The notes beneath the pieces were generated by a model. The model was not told the DNA's origin and searched no databases. It saw only the letters and a program-made list of their open reading frames with translations. This document shows positions 1 to 9,752 of a stretch of 64,000 nt of DNA, piece after piece (within the stretch, counting starts at the first letter, position 1; every line of letters begins with the position of its first letter). The DNA comes from CAIJXB01 sp964455905. Lineage in GTDB: Bacteria > Chlamydiota > Chlamydiia > Chlamydiales > Rhabdochlamydiaceae. Location of the stretch: positions 1 through 64,000 of the forward strand of contig CAYVYN010000003.1 of the NCBI GenBank assembly GCA_964455905.1, in the 5' to 3' direction. The translations under genes were made by a program, and so were the position numbers.

Positions 1-6
1 TACATG

Positions 7-42
7 CCCTCTAGGTTGAATAAATCTAGAGGGATTTTTTTT
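7..42 (+). terminator. Rho-independent terminator of an off-window gene
   Basis: A perfect 8-bp stem (CCCTCTAG at 7-14 with CTAGAGGG at 26-33, 11-nt loop) is followed by a run of eight T. On the plus strand it can only end a gene lying to the left of the window. Bases 43-228 are AT-rich and I see no gene in them. Confidence 0.75.
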
Positions 43-228
43 GTCCTGATTTTTTAGAAAATAATTCCAGTTTTTTTAATCCAAGACAAAAGTCTTAAGA
101 AATTATTTTCAAAGTTTTAACCTAGTCACACTAGCTAGTCTACTCATAACCTAGATTCTACTATATGTTATTTGCTTTAGGGTATGGCTTTTATAATGCA
201 TCGTTTTTTAGTTTTATAATTTTTTTTG

Positions 229-3200
229 TTATTTGAGATATCCCCCTTTTTTTAGAAAAGCTATAGCCCCATAATTTGTGAGTTTATAACTAGAGGGAGC
301 CTCCTTTAAAGACCAACGAAACGAGCTTTGCCATTTAGAAATTTCCTGTGAAATAAAAAGATCTAGTTTTGCAGGTTTTTTCACTAATTCGCTCAGCCTT
401 CCTGTAAGAAACTCTGAAAACTCTGCAAGGGAAAGACCTAAGGAAGGATCTTTATCTCGATATAACGCCTTAAATTGCGCTTGCGCTTGTTTAGTAAGAA
501 GAATCGAACCATTCTCTTTTTCTTCTTGGACTAAAGCGTGTTTGAGCTCTTCTTTCAAATTGCTTTTTATGATTTCTTTTCTCTGATTAACAGCGTGGAT
601 CTGCACTAATCGAAGAAATTCTGCTGCCTGTTCTTCTTTTAGCGCCCCAGAGGGTAGGATCCCTCCAAAGAACCTGGCTCCATCTTCTTTTAAAAAGATC
701 TCCGAGCCTTTAATTTCCCAAAAAGACTCCTCTAAAGGAAACTCTCTAAGGGACTCTATAGCTGTTAATAAGGTGATAGGCTCTTTTTGGCCTTCTTTAA
801 AATGCACAAGGAAGCCTCCTTCTATTTCTTGCCAGGCAAGAGAAGGATCTATCCCACTTGCTTCAAAAAAGACCATGAGATTGTCGTAAAGCTTGCTTGC
901 TGAGGTATTGACTGCTTCAGTAGTGTCTTTTTTAAGCGAAATAACAAGAGCTTTTGTAAGAATACTAAAAAAGATCCTCAAGACATCTTCTCTTTTTTGG
1001 AATAAAAGGTTTTGATCTACCCATCCCCCATAAGGATCGATTGTCATTGAATGGTTAAGACCTGCTTCTTTTGCTAAAATATTTTTTAAAGCTAGAGCTT
1101 GATGAACCCCTTCGACCTTTGTTATTCCAAGCTCCTCTAATACTTCAGGGAGTATTTCTTCCATTGTTTTTTGTACTACATCATCTAAGTAGTCTAAAGA
1201 GTTATCTATTTCTAGATGAGAACCTACCTCATTCAGAAGACCTGGGATAGCTCCTTCTACTTTAAATTGATTGTAGCAAACAGCTATTCCCCTTGCTTGA
1301 CCAACGGAACATTCTTCTATTAAGGGAAGCCACGCTATAATCAATTCCTCTCTTTCACTTAAAAGCTCTCCTGGAGAAGGCTTACTTTTTTTTTGTAAAA
1401 GAGCAGCCCCGATCGCATAGAGTCTTTCCGTTTCTCTATCGACGATTTCATCGGGTTGTTTAAAAGGAGCTTCCATAAGCTGTGTTACTAACCGATCCGA
1501 AGAGGTGAAGTTATTGTAGATTTCGGTAATTTCACCTAGTAACTTTTTCAATCGCTCATTTCCTGGATCTGTCTGCGATTCTTTTTTTATATGAGTCCAA
1601 AAATCAGTCAAAAGCTTTTGAAAAATGTCTGGAGCTAAGGGCGGAGATCCGGGCGGTAAACTTTTATTAATTTCTTCTATCCAAGAAGTAAACTCTTGGT
1701 ACGTTTTCGTCTTGGACTCAAGCCTTTGGATCCCTGTGTGAAGTCCTTCATAATTAAGTTCTAAAGAAACCGACTCGCCTCCTTCAAGAAAAGCTGTAGT
1801 AGGCTCGATTGTAGAGGCGACATCTGCATAGGCTTTTTTCATCTGCTTTATTAAGGCGTAGACGAAATATTTGTCGGATCGATCGAGCTCTAAGGATAAA
1901 ATAGTTTTTATGCTGTCTTGGATAAGTGGATGATCGTCTTGAATATTGAATTTACTTTCTAGCTCTAGAGATTTTTTGGCAAATTCTAGCGCTGTATTTC
2001 TATTTCGTTCTTCCAGTGACGGTATTGCGGAACTAAGTTGGTATATCGATTCCATGATGCGAGTTCTAAGAGAAAAATCATTAGAAAAAATGCACTCGAC
2101 CACTAGATAGAATTCTGACAATTTTAATAGATTATTTAGTCTAGTAAGGGGAGTTTCTGCAGTAATTGCGAGAAACTTTTTATACGAGTCTTCGAATTTT
2201 TTGGAGATAATTTTTTGTATTTCTTGAGCTGGGGTGTTTTCGCCTAGTAATTCTTTTTCAACAAAAGATACCAATAACCCGTGAAGTAAAAGAAATTTTG
2301 AATTCGTTAAAGTTACTGGTTTTAAAAAAGTCTCAATTTCAGGACAAAGGTTTATGATAGCTTGTTTTATTAGGCTAGAACAGATTTGATCGCTTGTGGG
2401 ATTGTTTCCTAGACTATCGTTTATTTGTAAGGAAATGCTTTTTCTTTTTTTAGATGGTAGCTTCATTAGGAATTCTACAATCATCATCAGGTCTTCTTTT
2501 TTTCGGTTTGGAAAAAATACAGATAATCCTTGGCAAAGAGTCACGCGTTCTTTTTTCGGTAAACGAGCAATAAAAGTTAAAGTATGGTATATTTTGTCTC
2601 CACTCATGCTGTCTTTTATCAGATAAGGTGCTGCTGCACAAACTTCCAAAAGATCTCTTTCTGATAATTCTGAAAGGAGCTTAATTATGCGGGCTATGGG
2701 GCCTCCGTTTATATCTGCTGAAAGCCAGGGTTCTATAGCTTGTATAATTGCTACAAATTTATCCTCGTCCATAGACAGTGCTATATTATAAAGAAACGAG
2801 ATATCCTCCATCGATGGATTTTTCTTAATATGAGCTATCTGAAAGAAGATCAGCATTTTATCTGGTGGTGTTTGCTTCACTAAATCTAATAAATCACATA
2901 TCGAGTTTCCGTCTTTTATTTTTGAGGAGAGAAGTTTTTTTACAGTTGCACAAATCGTTGTCCGATCGCTATCTGCCAAAGTAGATACTTTTTCTAAAAT
3001 TGAAGCTGTTTCTTTCCCTGAAAGAGGTTTTATAAGAATCTGGAGTGTATCTAATACGATTTTTTCTATAGATGAAGAGTCGATTGATGTGAGTGCATTC
3101 AAAATAGTAGAAAAATCTGTTGCAGTCATGCTGGGGGTTAAAAAGAATCCGATGTATTTAAAGACAGCAAAGCAAGGTTCACGGAAATTTTTCGCTGTTT

Positions 3201-3702
3201 CTAGGATCTGGATAATAGTCTCTTTAGTCATTCCCTTTAAAATACAATTTCTAGGTATAGAGTAGAGTTGTCCTTTTTTCTCTAATCCAAAATTTTCTAT
3301 AAACGCAACCAATTCGAGAATATCTTCTTCTGGCATTTCTTTTGAAATCCAGCCTTCTAAGATATGGATTGTTTCTTTCAGGTTTTGAGCATTTTTTTCA
3401 GCAAATGCATTTAAAGAGGCAACTGCTTCTTTAGAGAGGTTGGCTGCTTTAAAAAAGTCATCAGAAAGCAGTCTCACCGACGTGTTAGAAAGGTGCATGT
3501 CTTGAAATATGCGAAAAATATGAGCCCCCATATTGCCGCAGGCGATCCGATCTCCTAGAGAAAGTCCTTCTGAAGGGATTTGACTTAGCGCTTTTTGTGC
3601 GATTGTTTCAACGGATTGTTCTAATGCGTCAGAAGGAATGGATCTTAGGTCATCATGGAATTGAGAAATAAGATGTTCTGGTATTTTGTTTGATAAATGC
3701 AT
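229..3702 (-). CDS. Giant helical-repeat protein A, candidate effector
   Basis: 1157-aa protein of unknown function with no signal peptide or membrane segment. Residues about 190-430 contain roughly seven consecutive units of about 37 residues with the same hydrophobic pattern and a recurring L-x-x-L/I core, as in an alpha-helical solenoid. From about residue 614 to the end it is almost identical to residues about 1030-1572 of the plus-strand protein at 32677-38004; just before that block the two are only moderately similar (both have a SDKY-x-VYALIKQ junction). It stops one codon after the shared block, so it lacks the coiled-coil tail of the other protein and may be truncated by recombination. 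The ATG at 3702 is preferred over an upstream TTG at 3762, but neither has a good Shine-Dalgarno. The gene is flanked by AT-rich DNA and stands alone. Host-directed function is inferred only from size, repeats and lineage. Confidence 0.8.
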   Translation of the reverse strand: MHLSNKIPEHLISQFHDDLRSIPSDALEQSVETIAQKALSQIPSEGLSLGDRIACGNMGAHIFRIFQDMHLSNTSVRLLSDDFFKAANLSKEAVASLNAFAEKNAQNLKETIHILEGWISKEMPEEDILELVAFIENFGLEKKGQLYSIPRNCILKGMTKETIIQILETAKNFREPCFAVFKYIGFFLTPSMTATDFSTILNALTSIDSSSIEKIVLDTLQILIKPLSGKETASILEKVSTLADSDRTTICATVKKLLSSKIKDGNSICDLLDLVKQTPPDKMLIFFQIAHIKKNPSMEDISFLYNIALSMDEDKFVAIIQAIEPWLSADINGGPIARIIKLLSELSERDLLEVCAAAPYLIKDSMSGDKIYHTLTFIARLPKKERVTLCQGLSVFFPNRKKEDLMMIVEFLMKLPSKKRKSISLQINDSLGNNPTSDQICSSLIKQAIINLCPEIETFLKPVTLTNSKFLLLHGLLVSFVEKELLGENTPAQEIQKIISKKFEDSYKKFLAITAETPLTRLNNLLKLSEFYLVVECIFSNDFSLRTRIMESIYQLSSAIPSLEERNRNTALEFAKKSLELESKFNIQDDHPLIQDSIKTILSLELDRSDKYFVYALIKQMKKAYADVASTIEPTTAFLEGGESVSLELNYEGLHTGIQRLESKTKTYQEFTSWIEEINKSLPPGSPPLAPDIFQKLLTDFWTHIKKESQTDPGNERLKKLLGEITEIYNNFTSSDRLVTQLMEAPFKQPDEIVDRETERLYAIGAALLQKKSKPSPGELLSEREELIIAWLPLIEECSVGQARGIAVCYNQFKVEGAIPGLLNEVGSHLEIDNSLDYLDDVVQKTMEEILPEVLEELGITKVEGVHQALALKNILAKEAGLNHSMTIDPYGGWVDQNLLFQKREDVLRIFFSILTKALVISLKKDTTEAVNTSASKLYDNLMVFFEASGIDPSLAWQEIEGGFLVHFKEGQKEPITLLTAIESLREFPLEESFWEIKGSEIFLKEDGARFFGGILPSGALKEEQAAEFLRLVQIHAVNQRKEIIKSNLKEELKHALVQEEKENGSILLTKQAQAQFKALYRDKDPSLGLSLAEFSEFLTGRLSELVKKPAKLDLFISQEISKWQSSFRWSLKEAPSSYKLTNYGAIAFLKKGGYLK
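236..1864 (-). repeat. 1629-bp near-identical inverted repeat, copy A
   Basis: Reverse complement of 35766-37394, the same length with no indel. I see four base differences, all near the two edges: one causes Ser/Pro, one Asn/Asp, and two lie in adjacent codons (Leu synonymous, Lys/Glu). About 510 consecutive encoded residues are identical between them, and the stretches I compared base by base also match at synonymous positions. Identity stops abruptly on both sides. This fits recent gene conversion or duplication between paralogues. Confidence 0.93.
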
Positions 3703-3718
3703 AAGCGTAGTTTTCTTA

Positions 3719-3746
3719 TTAATGTTAATTAAATATTTAACATTAA
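3719..3746. repeat. Perfect 10-bp inverted repeat upstream of protein A
   Basis: TTAATGTTAA (3719-3728) and TTAACATTAA (3737-3746) are exact inverted repeats with an 8-nt spacer, 16 nt upstream of the chosen ATG of protein A. It could be a regulator site or a leader hairpin. The very AT-rich composition makes chance palindromes fairly likely. Confidence 0.35.
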
Positions 3747-3876
3747 AAAAGATTGTTTGCAATTTTTTTATTTCTTATTTTGTTGCTTAAGTTTCTCTTT
3801 GTTAGTTTGTTAGTTTTTTAATTTCAAAATAAAAAACAATTATTTTTTTATTTCTACTTCGATTTTTAACAAAGAA

Positions 3877-4110
3877 TTAAGCTCCTAGAGCTCCTTTTTT
3901 TCCAATTCCAGTTTGCTTAATATTTACAAAGTGAGGTAGAGCTGTCTCTTCACGATCATTAAAATTATTTTGCGGTAAATGATTCAAAACCTTCAGAAGA
4001 AGGTAGTCATCAAGAGCCTTAAAGGCTACTCTGGTTCTTTTTTGTTCTGCGTTCCTTAGGTACTGTTGTATAGGTAGGAAAAGATTTCTTGTTGTTTTCC
4101 TTGTAAAATC
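3877..4110 (-). pseudogene. Possible gene fragment, 77 codons, no start
   Basis: The 502-bp gap 3703-4204 holds one minus-strand open frame with protein-like composition (charged helical segments such as RNAEQKRTRVAFKALDDYLL) that ends in TAA at 3877. It opens directly after an in-frame stop at 4111-4113 and has no ATG, GTG or TTG near its beginning. I read it as the 3' remnant of a decayed gene. Family not recognised; the rest of the gap shows nothing. Confidence 0.3.
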
Positions 4111-4204
4111 TTATTTTTGTCTGAGAAATTGATTTTTTTCTTTTCTTGGAGTCTATTTCTGGGTAAGATGAACATTCTATTTTTTTAGCTTTTGGAAAAA
4201 CTTC

Positions 4205-7200
4205 ATGCGAACATCTATTTATAAAAAAAGAAAAATTTACGTAGCGATATCTCTAGGGATTATCACAGCTGTTATTTTGATTAGAGACCCTCTTCTTGCT
4301 AAAGGGATTAACAGATATCTTACGCAGTTTTTACTAGAAAATAGATGTGTCGTAGAATCGATTACTGCTGAGGGTAATTGTAGTCGTATCAAAGGAGTTC
4401 AAGGGGAAGGGTTTCAAATTAAAGAAGCCGAAGTTTCTTGGCATTTGTCTTTGATGCCATTTCGCCTAGAAGCTAGAATTTTTGTACTAGAGCCTGTTGT
4501 TATTTCTCATAAAACAGAGACGGTAGAGATAAATCCGCTACAGGTTCTTTCTTTTTTTGCGGGAAATTCTTTTTTTTATCCAGTTTTAGAGATTGTTGGA
4601 GGGGAAGCTTCTTTTGTTGATGAGGGCTTTTCTGTTGGATTTACGGTGGATCCCGGAGCTTTAGAAGGTGAAATTGGAGTTTTAAAGGTCAAAGAAAAAG
4701 AAAGCCTTTTAGATTTTATGGAGGTTGCTCTTATAAAAGAAGAGAAAGGATTTTTTGCCAACTTACAGCTTAGACAGGCTGATTTAGTTCTTTTAGCCCA
4801 ATATATTCCTAAATGGAACAGTCTTAAGGGATCACTTACTAGTACGGCTTCTTGTTTTATTAGTAATAAAGGTCGATTAAAAAAGGTTCAAGGGGACGTA
4901 TCGATAGATTCTTTTTCTTGTCGAGATACCGACGCAGCCTTTTCTTTGGAAGCCCAGTCTTTAAAAGGAACTCTAATATATACTCCGCAAAAACAAGTGC
5001 CTCTTTGGAAGCAGATAGATCTTTTTTTAACTTTTGAAGACACCTCTTTACTGACACCGCAAAATGGTTCTCTTTTTGGTTTTACGCATTCTTTAGGAGA
5101 GGTCCGCTTACATCCAGGAGAAGATCCTTATGTAAAAGCTTTTGGTTCTGTTATTTCTAAGGGGTTAGAGATTCCTTTTGAAATAGAAGGTAAGGGGGAA
5201 CTTTTGGATGCAGGCGCGTATTGGCTCCAATCGTCCCTTTCTTTTTTTTTAGATAAGAAAACCCCTACGATCGAGCTTTCCTTATGCCAAAATGACAAAG
5301 GGGAAAGTATTTTACAAGCTGAGTGTTCTCAAATTACTAAAGAAGTTATGGATCTAGCTCAGGTTCTATCTCCTGTTTTTAATGTCCCAGAGTATTCGAT
5401 GGTAGACGGGGAGATAGCCGGCCGTTTACTCGGGCGTTTTAATGGTTCGAAGATTATTAGTTTAGATTTTTCGGATTGTGAGGCAAAAGGACTCTTTTTT
5501 TCCTTGCCGTCTAAACATCTTCTCTTTAAAGCGGAACATTTGACGTTTCAGGGAGTTTTACATAAGGAAGATAGAGGGTCTAACCTTGAACTTTTTTCTT
5601 CCAAACTCGAAATGCATAAAGGAGATCTTACGGTTGATGGGTATCAGTTTTCTGAGATGGCATCTTGTTTTACTATCAACTCAGGAGAAATTGAATCCTC
5701 TTATATAGAAGGGACCTATAGTGGAATTAAGGCGTCTTTACAACTCTTATCCCCAGCAGCAGATAGCTTATTTCATTTGGAGTGTGGTGGGTATCCGAAA
5801 GATTTGATGAAGTTATTTTCTTTAGATGGCGAAATAGAGGGTAGTGATCCTATTTTATTAGCGTTAGATATAAAAGAAGAGAAAGGCCTTTCAGGTTTTG
5901 CAGGAACATTGCGTTTTTCTTCTTCTTCTTTAGACGCTGTAGAAGATCTTGAATTTGAAGGTAAGCTCGAAAAGAAAATTACTCGAAAAGTAAAAGATCT
6001 TTTTTCTTCTTGGCAGACCGTATTTCCCTCTGGTCAGTTTCATATGAATAAGATATCTGGAGCTACGATAAGACCGTATCTACCACGCTCTTTAAAAGGA
6101 ATTCAAGGCTCTGCAGTTTTGGAAGGAAGTTTTGATCGTCGAGGAGTTGAATTTCTTCTGAAAGATGCCGAAGTGTCTTTTTCGGATTCTTCTTTGAGGG
6201 CTTCTTGCCATTTGGGAGATCAAGAACCTGTTCGTCTTTATTTTTCTAGAGCTTCTTTAAAGTGGGAGGGTATTTTTCCTGTAGACTTTGGTTTTATTGA
6301 AATGAAATCTTTGGACTGTCCTATTGAAGTAGGAGCTTCTACTTTTTTTCTAGGGGGAGAAAAGGTTTGGGCTGATGAGTGGAGCGCTCGAATTTTTGAT
6401 AATACACTATCTGGTCATTTTTTATTAGAAGGTGATAAAGTCCAAATACGCAGTCAAAAATTTGTAGGGAAAATTGGATCCATAGCACCTCTTGTGGAAA
6501 AGGTTTTTCCTTCTCTAGACGGAAACTTTATGAGTGCGGGAAATGGCCTTGGTTTAGAGGGAATAAAAACTGTTGATGGATGGCAGTGGTCCTGGGATGC
6601 TTCTATTTCTCTTGCAGGAATACATCAAGATTTTAAGGAATTTGGCCGTATAGAAAATGGAAGAGCTTTTGTTCAGGCTAATTCTTTAGGGGAATTTAGT
6701 ATCAAAGACGCAGAAGCGTTTTACCAGATTAAGTCACTCTCTTGTCGATTAGCGTTACAAAATACCTCGTGGAAATTAGGGCAAGGTATTGATTTTTCTT
6801 TGAGTGCAAAAGAAGGAAGTAGAGAGCTTCTTTTGGTTCAGGGACATATCGAAGAGGTTTTAAAACAAAAGAAAATATCTTTGGACTCTACTTCTCATAT
6901 TTTAGGGCTTCAATGCAAAGTGGCTCCTTTTACGATAGGGATAAAAGGAGAGCTATCTCCATTTGATGTTGAGTTTCTTCTTAAGCTACGTCATTTGCCT
7001 TCTTATCTCGGTCTTGCAGAGAGAGTCGGCCTCATTTCTTCTTTAAGCATACCTAGTTTGGATGGCGATTTGCAGGTTAAATTAGCTTACACACCAGCAA
7101 CAGGGCTTTTGGGCGCTTTATTTTCTATGGAAGAACTTCTTTATAACGGGAAGGAAATGGGATCTCTAAAGGCTAAAATCCAAAAGCAAGGAAACTTTTG

Positions 7201-8983
7201 GAAAATATATCCTAGTAGTATTGGCCCTTACTCCTTCCAGTCTCAGATAGAGACAGCAGAGACAAAGTGGCATGTTTCTTCGTTTTCGGTAGAGTCTGCT
7301 ACACAAAGTTTTGTGGCCGAAGGATCGTATTTTCCATCTAGTCGTAAGGTGCAAATACCTGCATTTAGTACTACCTTGCGAAAAGAGAAAGCTGAGATAA
7401 AGTCCAAGGGGCTTTTTGAAGGAGACCTGTCTTTAGATGGGGATATACAAGGCAAAGGGAAATGTTCTTTTTTTATTGGAGTAAAAGATGCCATTTCTTT
7501 TATGGCTGAAAGCTCTTCTGATTGTAGTTTTATTTTTGATACAAAAAAAGGGATAGAAGTAGGAAAAAGTAATTGGGAGGTTCATGATAGCAATCGAGAA
7601 TCTTTACTTGCTAAAGTTTGTTTTCCTAGAGTGAGAATTCAACCTAAAGAAGAGCAACTATTTTTTGATGAGGCTAGTGTTACAATAAAAGAGGCCGGCT
7701 TAGCTCTTTTACCTAAGGAAATAGCATCTTTATTTATTTCTAAAGAGGCGCAGCTTCAGCTAGAAGCTAGCGTATCTTCTTCAGCCATGAAAATTTCTGG
7801 CTTTTTAAAAAATGGGGTGTATCAAGTAGGATCTTCCAGGCTAGATGTAAAACAGATTCGCTTCCTAGTAGAAAAAGAAGCTTTGTATGCTTCTTGTCAA
7901 ACAGCTTTTGGCAAAGATCCTCTTTATCTCCAGTTACGTATGCAGCTTCAAGGACCTCAAGTAGCGACAGTGTTAGTTAAAGATTCTTTAGAAAAGGATC
8001 CTTTAAATATACAACTAGGGAAAACTCTAGAAAACAATTGGTACTTAGAGGGGATTAAAGGGGAGTTTAAAGGGCTTTCGATAGCAGTGCAAAGAAAGGG
8101 CACGCTCGATAAGAAGGGGTTTTTATATGAAACAGATTTACAGGGTGATTTCTCCAAAATATCTTCTTTTTTTTCGCAAGAACTTGCTGACAAATTTGCC
8201 AAGTGGAAGATAGGCTCTGGATATCGTTATCTTGGCTCTATTTTCCTTAGTCCCGATTCTAAGAAGATTTTAGGTTGTCAGGGCGATGTCTCGGGCTTAA
8301 ATTTTGAAGTTCTGGGTAAGAAGATGCGCTCTTTTAAAGCTAAGGTCTTTTTGGGAAATGATAAATTTTCTATGCAGAATTTCACCTTAGAAGATGACAT
8401 AGCTTTGATGTCTTTAAAGACTGCTGAGTTGGTTTTTAATCGAGAAACAGAGAAGTGGGCTCTTTCCGTCCCGCTTATCCATGTCAAAGAGTTTTCTCCT
8501 TCCTTGTTTGCTAAAGGTAAAAAAGAGGGCGCTTTAATTAAGAATTTGAGTCTTTATAATTTGCGCGGAGTCTTGGGGGGAGGGGAAACTTATTTAGGAG
8601 GTCTGCAGGCGACAGGTGCTTTAAATTTTGTATCCGAGACAAAAAAAGAATTTTCTTTTTGGGATGTTCCTCTTAGTTTAATTAAAGACCTCGGGTTAGA
8701 TCCAGGAATCCTATCTCCTGTAACTGGGGAAGTAGACTTTTCTTTATCTCGAGGTAAAATATATGTGACCTCTTTGCAAAATGTATATAGTGAGGGGATG
8801 AGATCTCAATTTGAACTGGCTCCACCCGGAACCGACTCGTACCTCTCATTAGATGGAACCTGGAATGTGGATCTCCAAATGAAGCAAAATGTTCTTTGGA
8901 AGGTAGGAGAAAGATTGGTGTTATCTATTAGAGGAAACCTTGAAAAGCCTAAGTATAGTTTCAAGTTTAAAGAATCTTTGTAA
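4205..8983 (+). CDS. Very large AsmA/TamB-like envelope protein
   Basis: 1592-aa protein with one N-terminal membrane helix (about residues 10-27) after a short basic start, then an almost wholly beta-strand-like body with alternating hydrophobic residues and many Gly/Ser turns. This architecture is that of the AsmA/TamB/YhdP clan: inner-membrane-anchored periplasmic proteins that span the envelope and help lipid transport or outer-membrane protein biogenesis. The C-terminus (LSIRGNLEKPKYSFKF) resembles the usual end of AsmA-like C-terminal domains. The ATG at 4205 is preceded by a weak GGA. The last 44 nt overlap the start of the comF-like gene, suggesting translational coupling. Family assignment rests on architecture, not on a signature motif, so it stays tentative. 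Confidence 0.6.
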   Translation: MRTSIYKKRKIYVAISLGIITAVILIRDPLLAKGINRYLTQFLLENRCVVESITAEGNCSRIKGVQGEGFQIKEAEVSWHLSLMPFRLEARIFVLEPVVISHKTETVEINPLQVLSFFAGNSFFYPVLEIVGGEASFVDEGFSVGFTVDPGALEGEIGVLKVKEKESLLDFMEVALIKEEKGFFANLQLRQADLVLLAQYIPKWNSLKGSLTSTASCFISNKGRLKKVQGDVSIDSFSCRDTDAAFSLEAQSLKGTLIYTPQKQVPLWKQIDLFLTFEDTSLLTPQNGSLFGFTHSLGEVRLHPGEDPYVKAFGSVISKGLEIPFEIEGKGELLDAGAYWLQSSLSFFLDKKTPTIELSLCQNDKGESILQAECSQITKEVMDLAQVLSPVFNVPEYSMVDGEIAGRLLGRFNGSKIISLDFSDCEAKGLFFSLPSKHLLFKAEHLTFQGVLHKEDRGSNLELFSSKLEMHKGDLTVDGYQFSEMASCFTINSGEIESSYIEGTYSGIKASLQLLSPAADSLFHLECGGYPKDLMKLFSLDGEIEGSDPILLALDIKEEKGLSGFAGTLRFSSSSLDAVEDLEFEGKLEKKITRKVKDLFSSWQTVFPSGQFHMNKISGATIRPYLPRSLKGIQGSAVLEGSFDRRGVEFLLKDAEVSFSDSSLRASCHLGDQEPVRLYFSRASLKWEGIFPVDFGFIEMKSLDCPIEVGASTFFLGGEKVWADEWSARIFDNTLSGHFLLEGDKVQIRSQKFVGKIGSIAPLVEKVFPSLDGNFMSAGNGLGLEGIKTVDGWQWSWDASISLAGIHQDFKEFGRIENGRAFVQANSLGEFSIKDAEAFYQIKSLSCRLALQNTSWKLGQGIDFSLSAKEGSRELLLVQGHIEEVLKQKKISLDSTSHILGLQCKVAPFTIGIKGELSPFDVEFLLKLRHLPSYLGLAERVGLISSLSIPSLDGDLQVKLAYTPATGLLGALFSMEELLYNGKEMGSLKAKIQKQGNFWKIYPSSIGPYSFQSQIETAETKWHVSSFSVESATQSFVAEGSYFPSSRKVQIPAFSTTLRKEKAEIKSKGLFEGDLSLDGDIQGKGKCSFFIGVKDAISFMAESSSDCSFIFDTKKGIEVGKSNWEVHDSNRESLLAKVCFPRVRIQPKEEQLFFDEASVTIKEAGLALLPKEIASLFISKEAQLQLEASVSSSAMKISGFLKNGVYQVGSSRLDVKQIRFLVEKEALYASCQTAFGKDPLYLQLRMQLQGPQVATVLVKDSLEKDPLNIQLGKTLENNWYLEGIKGEFKGLSIAVQRKGTLDKKGFLYETDLQGDFSKISSFFSQELADKFAKWKIGSGYRYLGSIFLSPDSKKILGCQGDVSGLNFEVLGKKMRSFKAKVFLGNDKFSMQNFTLEDDIALMSLKTAELVFNRETEKWALSVPLIHVKEFSPSLFAKGKKEGALIKNLSLYNLRGVLGGGETYLGGLQATGALNFVSETKKEFSFWDVPLSLIKDLGLDPGILSPVTGEVDFSLSRGKIYVTSLQNVYSEGMRSQFELAPPGTDSYLSLDGTWNVDLQMKQNVLWKVGERLVLSIRGNLEKPKYSFKFKESL

Positions 8984-9542
8984 AAGATCTAAGGAAGCGC
9001 TTGTCTCTTTTGTTTTTCCCTCGTATTGCTTGCATTGCGAAGACGAGGTGGAGGATCGAAAACTTCTTTGTATGGTTTGTAGTAGTCAGCTAGAGCTCTA
9101 TGAGGGGGAATCTTGTTGCTTTTCTCCTTTTCGTACTGTAGCTGTTTCTATGGAAAAGATTGGCCCTGCGATTTCTTTAGTTAACGGTGCAAAAGGCCCG
9201 TTAGCTGAAGAAATTGCTAAGTCTATAGCTGCTTTTATGGCAATTACTTTAAGTCGCAAAGACTGGGTTATGCCTGATTGTATAGTGCCATCGCCTAGGA
9301 GCCTTCCTTTTAGCATGCTATTAGCCGAATCGCTTTCTCGTTTTTTAGAAATTCCAGTCTTAGATGCGCTGCGTCCTTCTTCTTTTTTTTATGAACAAAA
9401 GGATTTCAGGTGGAATCATTCATATGCGGTTTCAGATAAAATAGTACTCGTTGTAGATACACGGTTAGACCCCTTTGAAGAAGGATTTCAAATCCTAGAA
9501 GAGGCTGCTATCAAAGAAGCTTTTTTTCTTTCGTTTATCTGA
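8940..9542 (+). CDS. comF: ComF-like phosphoribosyltransferase-fold protein with degenerate PRPP loop
   Basis: 200-aa protein. The N-terminal part has the ComF-type zinc finger (FPSYCLHCEDE and later CMVC), followed by a block like the ComF core with D-C-I-V-P-S-P-R where DxVVPVPL is usual. ComF proteins are tied to DNA uptake or recombination in competent bacteria. The phosphoribosyltransferase signature, normally VLLVDDVxTTGAT, is here VVDTRLDPFEEG, so the second Asp and the TTG loop are lost and PRPP binding is doubtful. The start is a TTG inside the upstream gene; no ATG is available before the zinc finger. Chlamydial ComF homologues are generally short and divergent, so this may be normal for the lineage. 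Confidence 0.65.
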   Translation: MKSLSIVSSLKNLCKRSKEALVSFVFPSYCLHCEDEVEDRKLLCMVCSSQLELYEGESCCFSPFRTVAVSMEKIGPAISLVNGAKGPLAEEIAKSIAAFMAITLSRKDWVMPDCIVPSPRSLPFSMLLAESLSRFLEIPVLDALRPSSFFYEQKDFRWNHSYAVSDKIVLVVDTRLDPFEEGFQILEEAAIKEAFFLSFI

Positions 9543-9752
9543 GTTCTTTTCTAAAATTTTGTTTCGTTTAATTTTAAAAAAAAAGACAGGTCAGGCTTTA
9601 TTTAGAATCGATCATGATCTGACGAGAATACATCTGTGGACACCCAGATAGACGAAGGTTTCGTAAGTGAACTAGACTAAGAATTTAAGGTTGGGGGTGT
9701 TGATTTTATTTTGTGAAAATCTCCAGGTCAAAAATAGTTACAGAGTCTAGAT

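Noticed and set aside
9575..9640. CAGGTCAGG word resembling the SRP (4.5S) RNA core
   Set aside because: The bases that must follow (the GGAAGGAAGCAG loop) are absent and no long hairpin forms, so no SRP RNA is called.
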